Below, in pieces: positions 38,509-49,000 of a stretch of 64,000 nucleotides of DNA. Within the stretch, counting starts at the first letter, position 1. Every line of letters begins with the position of its first letter. The translations under genes were made by a program, and so were the position numbers. The stretch spans positions 1 through 64,000 of the forward strand of contig NZ_JRHN01000053.1 in the NCBI RefSeq assembly GCF_001299635.1. Direction: 5' to 3'. The notes below the pieces were generated by a model. The model was given only the letters and a program-made list of their open reading frames with translations, was not told where the DNA came from and searched no databases. This DNA comes from Clostridioides difficile. Its GTDB lineage: Bacteria; Bacillota; Clostridia; Peptostreptococcales; Peptostreptococcaceae.

Positions 38509-40068
38509 TTAAAAATTAGGATTACTGTAATTTTCTAATTTCTCTATTTTACCATACGCATTTAAAATACAAGTATAGAAATTATCTTTATTTACAAGAT
38601 AAACAAAATCAGTTCCATCACCTTCTCCAGAATAAGTAAACCAATAGTAATTATGATATGGCATTATCCAATCTTCATTAACATCTTCCTTATCTAAACT
38701 AATTAACTCATTCTTTTTTAAACCCTCAAGTTTTTCCATCTTCTTTAATGCCAAGTCATAATTACTAACTTCTGAACCGTCTTTATTAAAATAACGCCAC
38801 TTACCATTTATTTTTTTCCAACCATATTGAGCATCTACATTTTTATTTGTATCTATATCTATATACTTGAAATTATTTTCAACTGGCTCTCCTATTTTTT
38901 CATAAATAGCAGGATTTGAATAATTTCCTGTATATTCATTATATCCATATTCTAATAATTGTCCATCACCAAATACAAATAATTCTCTTATACTTTTATC
39001 TTGAAAATGAAATTCTAACTCTACTCCAGGACCTATTTCTAAATTATGAGTCTTTATTATATCAAAAGGAATATTATTTATATTATCTTCTCTAACATAA
39101 AGCCAAGTAAAATCTTCATCATCTTGGTTAAGCCAATTCCCAACAATATTTTTCAGTTCTTTTGGAATAGGATTTAATATTTCTTGTATTATATTTTCAG
39201 ACATATTCCCTATTGATGTTATCTTAGTTGCATCTTTTAAAATTTCTTTATTACTACCTAAATTAACTAACACAATAGGAGTATTTTTAGATATTGTAGA
39301 ACCAACAAGTGCATATACTAAATCTGTTCCACTTGCTATATAAAATTCTTTTGCTCCATTATAGAACTTATTTATTATCTTCTTATTAGTATCATATCTA
39401 TCTACTCCACCCAATCTAGTTGAATTAGTATCATTAACTAATTTATCACTCATTGATGAAGTTCCACCTATTGCATAACTTTCTATTCCAGTAGTATTAA
39501 ATGGTACACTTTTCCCATCAGTCAATACTATAGTTGCTTTGTCTCTAACAGCTACAGAGGCAACACTCATAGCATCTGGCTCACCTTTAAAAGCATTAGT
39601 TAATATAACTTTATTTACTTTATTAATAGAATTTATCTCTTTTGCTACATTATAACTTGTCTTAATTCTATCACTACCTTGAAGCCTTTTAGTTTCTATT
39701 CCTTTATCTTTTAGAAAAGTTTCTGTTGCCTTATCAATAGAATTTTCTCCACCAATTATGTACACTTTGTTAGCTTTTTCTACCCTCTTAATAGTTGCAT
39801 TTGGTATGTTATTCTTCTTAGTCAAAAGAATTGGAGCGTTTGTAGCTCCTGCAAGTCCACTAGCACTTAACCCATCAGCCATTGTACTGTCTGCATTAAT
39901 TAATATAGCTGTAGTATAGTTTTGCTTATCTGCAATTATACCCGCAGTTTCATATTTATCTGCACCTTGAATTTTATCAATTTTATCAAGTGCATTTGCA
40001 GATACAGGACAACCAGCAACAAACATTGACATAGCTAACCCCAATGATAATAATTTCTTTGATTTCAC
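38509..40068 (-). CDS. Prophage-encoded CWB2 cell wall protein (Cwp-like)
   Basis: 519 residues from GTG 40066-40068, which has AGGGGGAG; upstream ATGs lack a site. Signal peptide KSKKLLSLGLAMSMFVAGC to about residue 25, with ANA before the cut. Residues about 30-300 hold three CWB2 repeats, recognised by IQGADKYETAGIIAD, VYIIGGENSI and LQGSDRIKTSYNVAKEI, then AIGGTSSMS and LGGVDRYDTNKKI. These bind the anionic polymer PSII in C. difficile. The C-terminal 200 residues are unlike known Cwps and include one choline-binding-like repeat YGWKKINGKWRYFNKDG. So a phage cargo gene adds a surface protein to the lysogen. Confidence 0.9.
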   Translation of the reverse strand: MKSKKLLSLGLAMSMFVAGCPVSANALDKIDKIQGADKYETAGIIADKQNYTTAILINADSTMADGLSASGLAGATNAPILLTKKNNIPNATIKRVEKANKVYIIGGENSIDKATETFLKDKGIETKRLQGSDRIKTSYNVAKEINSINKVNKVILTNAFKGEPDAMSVASVAVRDKATIVLTDGKSVPFNTTGIESYAIGGTSSMSDKLVNDTNSTRLGGVDRYDTNKKIINKFYNGAKEFYIASGTDLVYALVGSTISKNTPIVLVNLGSNKEILKDATKITSIGNMSENIIQEILNPIPKELKNIVGNWLNQDDEDFTWLYVREDNINNIPFDIIKTHNLEIGPGVELEFHFQDKSIRELFVFGDGQLLEYGYNEYTGNYSNPAIYEKIGEPVENNFKYIDIDTNKNVDAQYGWKKINGKWRYFNKDGSEVSNYDLALKKMEKLEGLKKNELISLDKEDVNEDWIMPYHNYYWFTYSGEGDGTDFVYLVNKDNFYTCILNAYGKIEKLENYSNPNF

Positions 40069-40113
40069 AATATCTCCCCCTTTTTTCATGTCCATCAATT
40101 AAATTGTATAACA

Positions 40114-40130
40114 AACATATATTATATGTT
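40114..40130. promoter_or_regulatory. Perfect palindrome in the CWB2/integrase intergenic region
   Basis: AACATATA-T-TATATGTT is an 8+1+8 palindrome about 45 bases ahead of the CWB2 start. On the minus strand it contains TATAAT, a possible -10 box. A regulator bound here could block CWB2 transcription. Confidence 0.4.
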
Positions 40131-40290
40131 GTCGAAAGTATAAACTATTTCCACTCAATTAACGACATTAAATAACATTAGAATAAATTATTTTCTTATA
40201 ATCTTATTCTTTATAATATATATAATTGTTATAATATAATTGAAGTATTTTACTTTAACCATATTATTTAATTTTGAGAGGAGAAATTTT

Positions 40291-41421
40291 ATGAAAGGTG
40301 GCGTAAGAAAACGTGGTGAAAAATGGTATTACTACTTTGACCTAGGCATAGTAGATGGAAAAAGAAAAAAGATAGAAAGAGTTGGTGGCAAAACTAAAAA
40401 AGAAGCTGAAAAAGCTTTAAGAGATGCAATAAATGAATTTGATAATGCTGGTGTTGTTTTTGATGAAAGTAACATAAGTTTATCAGACTACTTAGACTTT
40501 TGGTATAAAGAATATGTAATGCTAAATTGTAAATATAATACACAACAATATTATAAACAAACAATTGAAAATCATATAAAACCTGCACTTGGTGTTTACA
40601 AATTAAAAACAATAACTCCAACAATTTTGCAAAAATTTATAAATACTAAATATAGAGATGGGTTTAGTAAAAACTCAATTAATAATTTTTATACTGTACT
40701 AAGTACTTCTTTAAAATCTGCTGTATATCCCTATAAATATATAAAAGAAAACCCTATGCAGTATGTTAAGATGCCAAAAATGAAACAAATAAAAGAAAAA
40801 GAAACTTTAAAAATAATAAGCATAGAGGACTACAATAAAATATTAAATAGATTTCCTAAAGAGTCTAATTTTTATATCCCTTTACAAATCGGATTTTATA
40901 CTGGTATGAGGATTGGAGAAGTTACAGCACTAAGATGGGATGATATAGACTTAGAAAATAAAACTATAAATGTTCGACATACTCTGATAGATAAGGGGAA
41001 TGGGCAATTTGAACTTGGTACTCCAAAAACTGCAAGTTCTCAAAGGGTTATACATATTGGCGATAAACTAGTTAAGATACTAAAGGAACGCAAAAAATTT
41101 AACAAGGAAATGAAATTAAAATTAGGAGAATGGTATATTGATTCAAACTGGGTGTGTACTAAAGATAATGGAGAGCATATAACAGCTAATAGTATAAAAT
41201 ATTTAAGTAGAGTTATAAATTATGAACTTGAAATAGATTTTAATTTTCATAGTTTAAGACATACACATGCTACAATGTTATTAGAAAATGGTGCTAATAT
41301 AAAAGATATACAAAAACGACTTGGGCACAATAGAATATCAACTACAATGGACACTTATTCACATGTAACTGATAAAATGAAAAATGAGACTGTAGAGATT
41401 TTTGATAATATTGTAGACTAA
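40291..41421 (+). CDS. int: Tyrosine-type phage integrase
   Basis: 376 residues from ATG 40291, which has GAGAGGAG; an earlier frame start lacks one. Residues 1-55 are an AP2-like arm-binding domain (VRKRGEKWYYYFDLGIVDGK). Residues 65-160 are the SAM-like core-binding domain. The catalytic domain shows Arg in TGMRIGEVTALRW, HSLRHTHATML, then GHNRISTTMDTYSHVTD with the Tyr nucleophile. It integrates and with Xis excises the phage. Direct and inverted repeats right after its stop look like arm sites. Confidence 0.95.
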   Translation: MKGGVRKRGEKWYYYFDLGIVDGKRKKIERVGGKTKKEAEKALRDAINEFDNAGVVFDESNISLSDYLDFWYKEYVMLNCKYNTQQYYKQTIENHIKPALGVYKLKTITPTILQKFINTKYRDGFSKNSINNFYTVLSTSLKSAVYPYKYIKENPMQYVKMPKMKQIKEKETLKIISIEDYNKILNRFPKESNFYIPLQIGFYTGMRIGEVTALRWDDIDLENKTINVRHTLIDKGNGQFELGTPKTASSQRVIHIGDKLVKILKERKKFNKEMKLKLGEWYIDSNWVCTKDNGEHITANSIKYLSRVINYELEIDFNFHSLRHTHATMLLENGANIKDIQKRLGHNRISTTMDTYSHVTDKMKNETVEIFDNIVD

Positions 41422-41465
41422 ATTTGCCACCGAAAACGCCTTACGGTGGCAAATCGGTGGCAAAT
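41422..41465. repeat. Integrase arm-type repeats or terminator
   Basis: ATTTGCCACCG (41422-41432) is the exact inverse of CGGTGGCAAAT (41444-41454), and the latter is repeated directly at 41455-41465. The three copies lie right behind the integrase stop. They can be arm-binding sites for the integrase N-terminal domain, and the inverted pair can also form an 11-bp hairpin. Confidence 0.65.
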
Positions 41466-41466
41466 A

Positions 41467-41530
41467 CAATATATTACCAATATATTAATCTATATAAACG
41501 TTGCTATTGCTTGATTACCTTAGCTACAGT
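41467..41530. other. Candidate right attachment site region
   Basis: CAATATATTA occurs at 41467-41476 and 41478-41487. Then comes the end of the rRNA methyltransferase gene (stop at 41504-41506). Phages that use the 3' end of a gene restore its last codons from phage DNA, so the att core is expected in about 41490-41530. The partner site is outside the window and the core cannot be fixed. Confidence 0.45.
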
Positions 41531-42862
41531 TTCCACATGTGTAGAATGAGGGAACATATCTACAGGCTGAACCTCAACACATTTAAATCCATGCATATTT
41601 AGATAATCTAAATCTCTCGCTAAAGTAGAAGGATTACAAGAAACATAAACAATTCTCTCAGGATTCATTGAAACAATAGTTTCTAGGACTTTTTCGTCAC
41701 ATCCCTTTCTAGGTGGGTCTACAACTACGACATTGGCAGTTTTACCCTCACTATACATCTTAGGCACAACCTCTTCTGCCTTGCCAACATAGAATTCTGC
41801 ATTATGTATGTTGTTTAATCTAGCATTTATCTTAGCATCCTTTATAGCGTCTTCTATAATTTCTATACCATAAACTTTTTTAGCCTTTTGTGCCAAAAAT
41901 AAAGATATTGTACCTATACCACAGTAGATATCAAAAACAGTATCAGTATCCTTTAGATTTGCATACTCAAGAGCTTTATCATATAATACTTTGGTTTGGA
42001 CAGGATTTACTTGGAAAAATGATAATGGTGAAATCTCAAACATTAAGTCGCCTATATAATCATTTATTTTACCATCACCATAAATAACTATATTTTCTCT
42101 TCCCAAAATAGCATTTGTATCTTTCTGATTTACATTTACAACCAAAGTTTTAAAACCAGGTATATTTTCCTTAAGTACAGAAGCTAATTCTTTAAGATAT
42201 GGAAGTTTATTTCCATTAGCCACTAATACAACCATCACTTCTTTAGTTGTAAAACCTATTTTTGTTACCAAATGTCTAATTAATCCTGTATGAGTCTTTT
42301 CATCATATATACTCACTTTATAAGCTCTTATATATGTTTTTATTATCTTAACAATTTTGTCATTTATCTCATGTTCTATTACGCATCTTTCTGTCGATAT
42401 TACATCATGAGTCTTCTTTTTATAAAAACCAATAATTGGGACACCATCATTCTTTTGTATTGGAAATTGTGCTTTATTTCTATATCTATATGGATTCTCC
42501 ATTCCTATAGTGTCATGAACTTCTACATCTTCTAACTTACCTATTCTAGTAAGTACTTGCTTAACTTCATTCGTTTTCATTTCAAGCTGCTTATTATAAT
42601 CTAAATCCTGTATCTGACATCCTCCACAATCCCTAAGATTATCATTACACACTCTTTTTACTCTAAATGGAGACTTTTCTATTATCTCAACAATATCTCC
42701 TACAGCATAATTTTTCTTTACTTTATTAATCCTAACTTTGACCTTATCTTGTATTAATCCGCCCTCTACAAAAACTGTAATACCATTGTACTTTCCTACT
42801 CCTACTCCGCCTTGTCCAATGTCTACTATATCTACAATATACACCTCGTTTTTCGAAAGCAT
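41504..42862 (-). CDS. rumA: 23S rRNA (uracil-5-)-methyltransferase, RlmD/RumA type
   Basis: 452 residues. Residues 5-60 are a TRAM domain (YIVDIVDIGQGGVGVGKYNG). The iron-sulfur cysteines are in CNDNLRDCGGC and ERCVIEH. The SAM site is FDIYCGIGTISLFLAQKAKK, followed by VVVDPPRKGC and VSCNPSTLARDL with the nucleophilic Cys, and the base Glu in HVETVAKV near the C-terminus. It methylates C5 of a uridine in 23S rRNA. The gene looks complete up to its stop, next to the prophage edge. Confidence 0.93.
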   Translation of the reverse strand: MLSKNEVYIVDIVDIGQGGVGVGKYNGITVFVEGGLIQDKVKVRINKVKKNYAVGDIVEIIEKSPFRVKRVCNDNLRDCGGCQIQDLDYNKQLEMKTNEVKQVLTRIGKLEDVEVHDTIGMENPYRYRNKAQFPIQKNDGVPIIGFYKKKTHDVISTERCVIEHEINDKIVKIIKTYIRAYKVSIYDEKTHTGLIRHLVTKIGFTTKEVMVVLVANGNKLPYLKELASVLKENIPGFKTLVVNVNQKDTNAILGRENIVIYGDGKINDYIGDLMFEISPLSFFQVNPVQTKVLYDKALEYANLKDTDTVFDIYCGIGTISLFLAQKAKKVYGIEIIEDAIKDAKINARLNNIHNAEFYVGKAEEVVPKMYSEGKTANVVVVDPPRKGCDEKVLETIVSMNPERIVYVSCNPSTLARDLDYLNMHGFKCVEVQPVDMFPHSTHVETVAKVIKQ

Positions 42863-42985
42863 AAATCACCCTCCAATCAATCTATTATATTTAAACCTTT
42901 CCAAACTTTTTGCTTTAAATTTATATTAAAATATTGCTATTAACTAAACTATATTTTTTACTAAGCTACAATATTTTATTTTACC

Positions 42986-43012
42986 AAAAAAAAAGGAGCT
43001 TATAAAGCCCCT
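42986..43012 (-). terminator. Terminator after pyk
   Basis: AGGGGCTT and AAGCTCCT (8 bp, one G-U, 3-nt loop) are followed by nine T on the minus strand. It ends the pfkA-pyk transcript. Confidence 0.9.
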
Positions 43013-43036
43013 TGATAAATAAATTTATTATTTTTC

Positions 43037-44797
43037 CTATAAAACTCTAGTTGAACCTCTATATACCACACCTCTTGATGCATCCACAGTTACAACATCT
43101 CCATCTTTTACTAGATTTGTTATATCTGTAGCAGACACGATAACTGGTATATCTAAGTTTATACCTACAATAGCTGTATGTGATGTCATTCCACCATTTT
43201 CCGTTACTACAGCTCCTGCTTTCTCTATATAATTGTTCATTTCAGCATCAGTAGTAGTAGAAACAAGTATGTCTCCTTCATTGAAATCTATACAAGTCTC
43301 ACCATTCTTTACTATACGAACTTTACCTTCAACTGTTTGATTACCTACACCTATACCTTGAACAATTTCTTCACTTATTACATGTACCTTTATTAAGTTA
43401 GTGGTTCCACTTACTCCTACTGGTACTCCAGCAGTTATAACTACTAATTCTCCATTATCTATATAATCTGCTTGTCTAGCTGCTTCTATTGCTTTTTCTA
43501 TAACTTCATCTGTATTTCCTGCAACAGAAGATTTAACTGGATAAACTCCCCATGTAAGAGCTAATTTATTCATAGTCTTTTCATTATTTGTAGTGGCTAT
43601 TATTGGAGATTTTGGTCTAAACTTAGATACCATTCTAGCAGTGTATCCTGAAGAAGTAGATGTTATTATAGCTGATGCATTTAAATCTACTGCTGTTGTA
43701 CAAGTTGCATGACTTATTGCATCTGTTACAGTAACATTGTTAGTACCATTTTCCTTTAGTAATCTATCATAATCTAAAGTTTCTTCTGTTCTTTTTGCTA
43801 TTGTAGCCATCATTTTTACTGCTTCTACAGGATATTTTCCAGCAGCAGTTTCTCCAGATAACATTATCGCATCTGTTCCATCATATATAGCATTAGCAAC
43901 ATCTGTAACTTCTGCTCTTGTTGGTCTTGGATTTCTTATCATAGAATCAAGCATTTGAGTCGCAGTTACAACTGGTTTTGCTAATTCATTACATTTTTTT
44001 ATCATCATTTTTTGAACTATTGGCATCTCTTCAGTAGGTATCTCAACACCTAAGTCACCTCTAGCTACCATTATACCATCAGAAACCTTTAATATTTCGT
44101 CTAGATTCTCTACACCTTCTTGGTTTTCTATCTTAGATATTATTTGTATATCAGTTGCATTATTATTCTCTAGTATTTCTCTTATCGCTAGTACATCAGA
44201 TGCCTTTCTTACAAAAGAAGCTGCTATATAATCTATACCTTGACTTATCCCAAACTCTATATCGCTTATATCTTTAGGAGTTATTGCTGGTAAATTTATC
44301 TTAACACCAGGTACATTTACTCCTTTATGATTTTTAACTATTCCCGAGTTTTCAACAATACAAACTATATCTTCCCCATTTATTTCTTTTACTCTTAAAC
44401 CAACTAGACCATCATCTATTAATATAGAATCTCCTGCTTTAACGTCTTCAGCAAGTCCTTTATAGCTTACTGTACACATTTCTTTAGTTCCCATAACGTC
44501 TTTCATAGTTATAGTAAACTTTTGTCCTTCTTCTAAAAGTACCTCTGGGTCTTCAAAATTACCTGTTCTAATTTCTGGACCTTTAGTGTCTAATAATATA
44601 GCAACTGGCTTATTTAATTTTTCTCTAACTTTTTTCGCCATATCTATTCTTTCCTTATGCTCTTCATGTGAACCATGAGAAAAGTTAAATCTACACACAT
44701 TTAGACCATTTTGCATAAGTTGAGTTAAAACTTCTTCACTTTGTGATGCTGGACCTAGTGTACAAACAATTTTTGTCTTCTTTACATTATTTAACAT
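43037..44797 (-). CDS. pyk: Pyruvate kinase
   Basis: 586 residues. The fold starts KTKIVCTLGPASQSEEVLTQ, with NFSHGSHEEH, LDTKGPEIRTGNFE and the active-site Lys in IISKIENQEG, then ARGDLGVEIPTEEMPIVQKM. Residues about 490-586 are the extra C-terminal PEP-utiliser mobile domain (TVEGKVRIVKNGETC, GMTSHTAIVGINLDIPVIV) found in Bacillus and clostridial enzymes. It makes pyruvate and ATP from PEP. It lies 51 bases after pfkA, so they form an operon. Confidence 0.97.
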   Translation of the reverse strand: MLNNVKKTKIVCTLGPASQSEEVLTQLMQNGLNVCRFNFSHGSHEEHKERIDMAKKVREKLNKPVAILLDTKGPEIRTGNFEDPEVLLEEGQKFTITMKDVMGTKEMCTVSYKGLAEDVKAGDSILIDDGLVGLRVKEINGEDIVCIVENSGIVKNHKGVNVPGVKINLPAITPKDISDIEFGISQGIDYIAASFVRKASDVLAIREILENNNATDIQIISKIENQEGVENLDEILKVSDGIMVARGDLGVEIPTEEMPIVQKMMIKKCNELAKPVVTATQMLDSMIRNPRPTRAEVTDVANAIYDGTDAIMLSGETAAGKYPVEAVKMMATIAKRTEETLDYDRLLKENGTNNVTVTDAISHATCTTAVDLNASAIITSTSSGYTARMVSKFRPKSPIIATTNNEKTMNKLALTWGVYPVKSSVAGNTDEVIEKAIEAARQADYIDNGELVVITAGVPVGVSGTTNLIKVHVISEEIVQGIGVGNQTVEGKVRIVKNGETCIDFNEGDILVSTTTDAEMNNYIEKAGAVVTENGGMTSHTAIVGINLDIPVIVSATDITNLVKDGDVVTVDASRGVVYRGSTRVL

Positions 44798-44848
44798 ATT
44801 TGCTCCTCCTGAGATATTATTCCACAGATTTATTTTTAATACTAAAAC

Positions 44849-45811
<963 letters not shown>

Positions 45812-45841
45812 TTACCTCCTTGGATTTTATGTCAATTTTTT

Positions 45842-45868
45842 ATTATAATCATTGTTATTGTATGTTAA
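45842..45868 (-). promoter_or_regulatory. Possible promoter of pfkA-pyk
   Basis: On the minus strand TTAACA (45863-45868) and TATAAT (45842-45847) are 15 bases apart, about 35 bases ahead of the pfkA start. The spacing is short of ideal, so this is a moderate call. Confidence 0.4.
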
Positions 45869-45920
45869 TGGACTTTTTTTGTCCCTATATCATTTTTCAA
45901 TCCCATCAAGACTAAAAAAA

Positions 45921-45970
45921 TTAAATGTCCTTAAATGTCCATTTTGTGATATTATATCACAAAACGGACA
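45921..45970. promoter_or_regulatory. Operator-like palindrome and direct repeats upstream of pfkA
   Basis: TTAAATGTCC occurs twice in tandem at 45921-45930 and 45931-45940. It runs into a 16-bp inverted repeat, TGTCCATTTTGTGATA and TATCACAAAACGGACA (45936-45951 and 45955-45970, one G-T pair, 3-nt centre). GGGAC-A7-GTCC lies nearer the gene (about 45872-45886). Repeated GGACA boxes recall CggR-type operators of glycolysis, but the match is only partial. No T run follows, so it is not a simple terminator. Confidence 0.55.
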
Positions 45971-46016
45971 ATATTTTTCATATTATTATAATATATTTAG
46001 ATTTTTATCCAAAAAA

Positions 46017-49000
46017 CTAAGCTTTTATTTTTATGTTATCTTTAGGAAGTAACTTTTCTAAGTTATTTATAAATTCATCACATATACAGGTCAATACTCC
46101 TGTCATTTTATACGCTTTACGCTTACCATTTATATTTTCATCCATAGGATATAGGTATATACTATCATTGCCTGGATGTTGTTTAGCTATTTCTACAATA
46201 TTATTGGTTGTATCTGTGTCAGACATACTATCTATTTTCAAATACAATTTTTTACCACTTTCTGGTTTAATATTTTGTATACTTTTAGTTCTTCCTGAAT
46301 TGTAGTTTCTAGTTGCAAAATCAGTGCTATCGTCTATATCTTTTATTTCTCTAGCTATAAGTTTTGCATTTTCGCCTTCTTTTATACTTAATGTTCCTTT
46401 TACATAGATTATATTATCTTCATTTAAAATGACATTGTATTTTTGTAACAATTGAGGAAAAACTACTATTTCTATAGCACCATACAAATCTTCTAATTCA
46501 ATAAATGCCATAATTTCATTTCTCTTTGTAGTTTTTATAGTTTTATTCACAATCATTCCGCCCATTATGGCATCTGTTTCATTCATTTGTATATATGCTT
46601 CTTCGTCCTCTTTTAATGAATTTAATTTTCCATTATCTATAGATGTCTTTTCTTGCAACTCTTTTTCAAATTGTGATAAAGGATGTCCACTTACATACAT
46701 TCCCAGCACTTCCTTTTCAAGGTTAAGTTTCTCTCTTTCCTCATACTCTTGCCTTTTAGGTAAACTATATATTTGTTGAAAATCATTATCTTCTTCACTA
46801 TCTCCAAAAGCATCAAATAGAGAAATTTGACCTTGAACATTTTTCTTTCTATCCATAGATACACTTTCTAATAAGCTTTCATAACCAACCATTAAGCTAG
46901 CTCTATTTTCACTTATATTATCAAAAGCTCCACATTTTATTAGACTTTCTATTACTCTTTTATTTGTATCTTTTTGGTCTAATCTTTTAACTAAATCTAC
47001 TAAATCTACAAATAATCCATTAGATTCTCTTTCATCAATTATGTTGTTTATTATGTTTACACCAACATTCTTTACAGCAGCTAGACCAAACCTTATATTA
47101 TTCCCTTCAACTGAAAACTTTGAAAAACTTTTATTTATATCTGGAGGTAATACATCTATTTCTAATGCTTTACATTCTCTTATATACTCAACTACCTTGT
47201 CAGTATTTCCCATAACACTTGTTATTAATGCTGCCATAAATTCAACTGGATAATATGTTTTTAGATAAGCTGTCTCATATGCTAAAACTCCATATGCTGC
47301 TGCATGTGATTTATTAAATGCATAACGAGCAAAGTCTATCATATCATCAAATATTTTATTAGCTATTTCTTCTTCTACACCATTTCTTATGCAGCCTGCA
47401 ATTTCTATGTTACCATCCTCATCAAACTTACCATGAATAAAATACTGTCTTTCTTCTTCCATTACATCCATCTTTTTCTTACTCATGGCTCTTCTAACTA
47501 AGTCACTTCGACCATAACTATAACCGCCCAAATCTCTAACAACCTGCATAACTTGCTCTTGATACACCAAACAACCATAGGTTACTTCCATTATAGGCTT
47601 TAGTTTTTCATGTAGATATGTTACATCTTTTGGATTACTTTTATTTTTTATATATGCAGGTATAGAGTCCATTGGACCTGGTCTAAATAGAGATATTCCC
47701 GCTACAATATCTTCAAAGTTGTCTGGTCTTAGTTGCTTAATAAAGCTTCTCATACCAGCACTCTCCAACTGGAATACTCCTAATGTATTTCCAGATGAAA
47801 GCATCTCATATACCTTTGGGTCATCATAATCCATCTTTGAAAAGTCTATTTTTTCTGTATAATTTTTTATAACTCTATTTTTTTCTATTAGGTCAAGAGT
47901 ATCTCTTATAACTGTCAGCGTTCTTAATCCAAGAAAGTCCATCTTTAAAAGACCAAGTTCTTCAAGTGTCGTCATAGTAAATTGTGTTGTTATTGCATCT
48001 TGATGTTTATATAAAGGCACATACTCATCCACAGGATTTTTTGATATAACTACTCCTGCTGCATGAGTAGAAGCATGTCTTAGCATTCCTTCTATCTGTT
48101 TAGATATATTTATTATCTCTTTTGTTTCAGGGTCTTGGTCATACAATTCTTTAAGATTAGGATTTGTATCTAGAGCTTTATCTATTGTCATTCCTAAAGC
48201 AAAAGGAATTTCTTTAGCTATCTTGTCAACTTTATTGTAGCCTATATCTAACACTCTTCCAACATCTCTTATTGCAGCTTTTGCACCCATTGTCCCAAAA
48301 GTTATTATTTGTGCGACATGGTCATCACCATATTTTCTCTTTACATAATCTATAACTTCTTCTCTTCTCTCATAACAAAAGTCTATATCTATATCTGGCA
48401 TAGATATACGTTCTGGATTTAAAAAACGTTCAAACAAGAGAGAATATTTTATTGGGTCTATATCAGTTATCTTAAGTGTATAAGCCACGATTGAGCCTGC
48501 TGCACTACCTCTACCTGGACCTACTATAATATTATTTTCTTTAGAGAAATTTATGAAATCCCATACAATTAAGAAGTACTCCACATAACCCATTTTTTCA
48601 ATTACATCTAATTCATAATTTAACCTCTCTAATACCTCATCACTAGGACTATCATATCTCTCTTTTAGTCCATTAAAACATAGCTCCCTTAAGTAAGTTT
48701 CTGGTGTATATCCTTTTGGAACATCATACTTAGGAAGATGTATAGTATTAAAATCAAACTCTACATTACACATGTCAGCTATTTTCGTAGTGTTGTCAAT
48801 AGCTTCTAATGCATATGGAAATAGTTCTTCCATTTCTTCTCTTGATTTCAAATAAAACTCATCACTACCAAATCTCATTCTATTTGGGTCATTTAATGTT
48901 TTTCCCATTTGAATACACATAAGTACATCATGTATCTTTGAATCTTCCTTATTTACATAGTGAACATCATTAGTTGCAACCAGTGGAATACCAGTCTCTT

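Larger units (their letters stand above)
1..41503. mobile_element. Myovirus-type prophage (left end outside window)
   Basis: A contiguous set of phage modules runs from a tyrosine integrase at the right edge through lysogeny control, recombination, replication, packaging, head, tail, baseplate and lysis genes. A tail sheath plus XkdR/S/T/U-like baseplate genes indicate a contractile tail. Nearly all genes except integrase, repressor, a second HTH gene and one small cargo gene lie on the minus strand. The right boundary must lie between the integrase stop and the last codons of the adjacent rRNA methyltransferase gene. The layout resembles phiC2/phiCD27-type C. difficile phages; that is recognition, not a search result. 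Confidence 0.95.

Noticed and set aside
42290-42535. Plus-strand frames inside the rRNA methyltransferase gene
   Set aside because: Shadow frames from AT-rich codons with no start signal.
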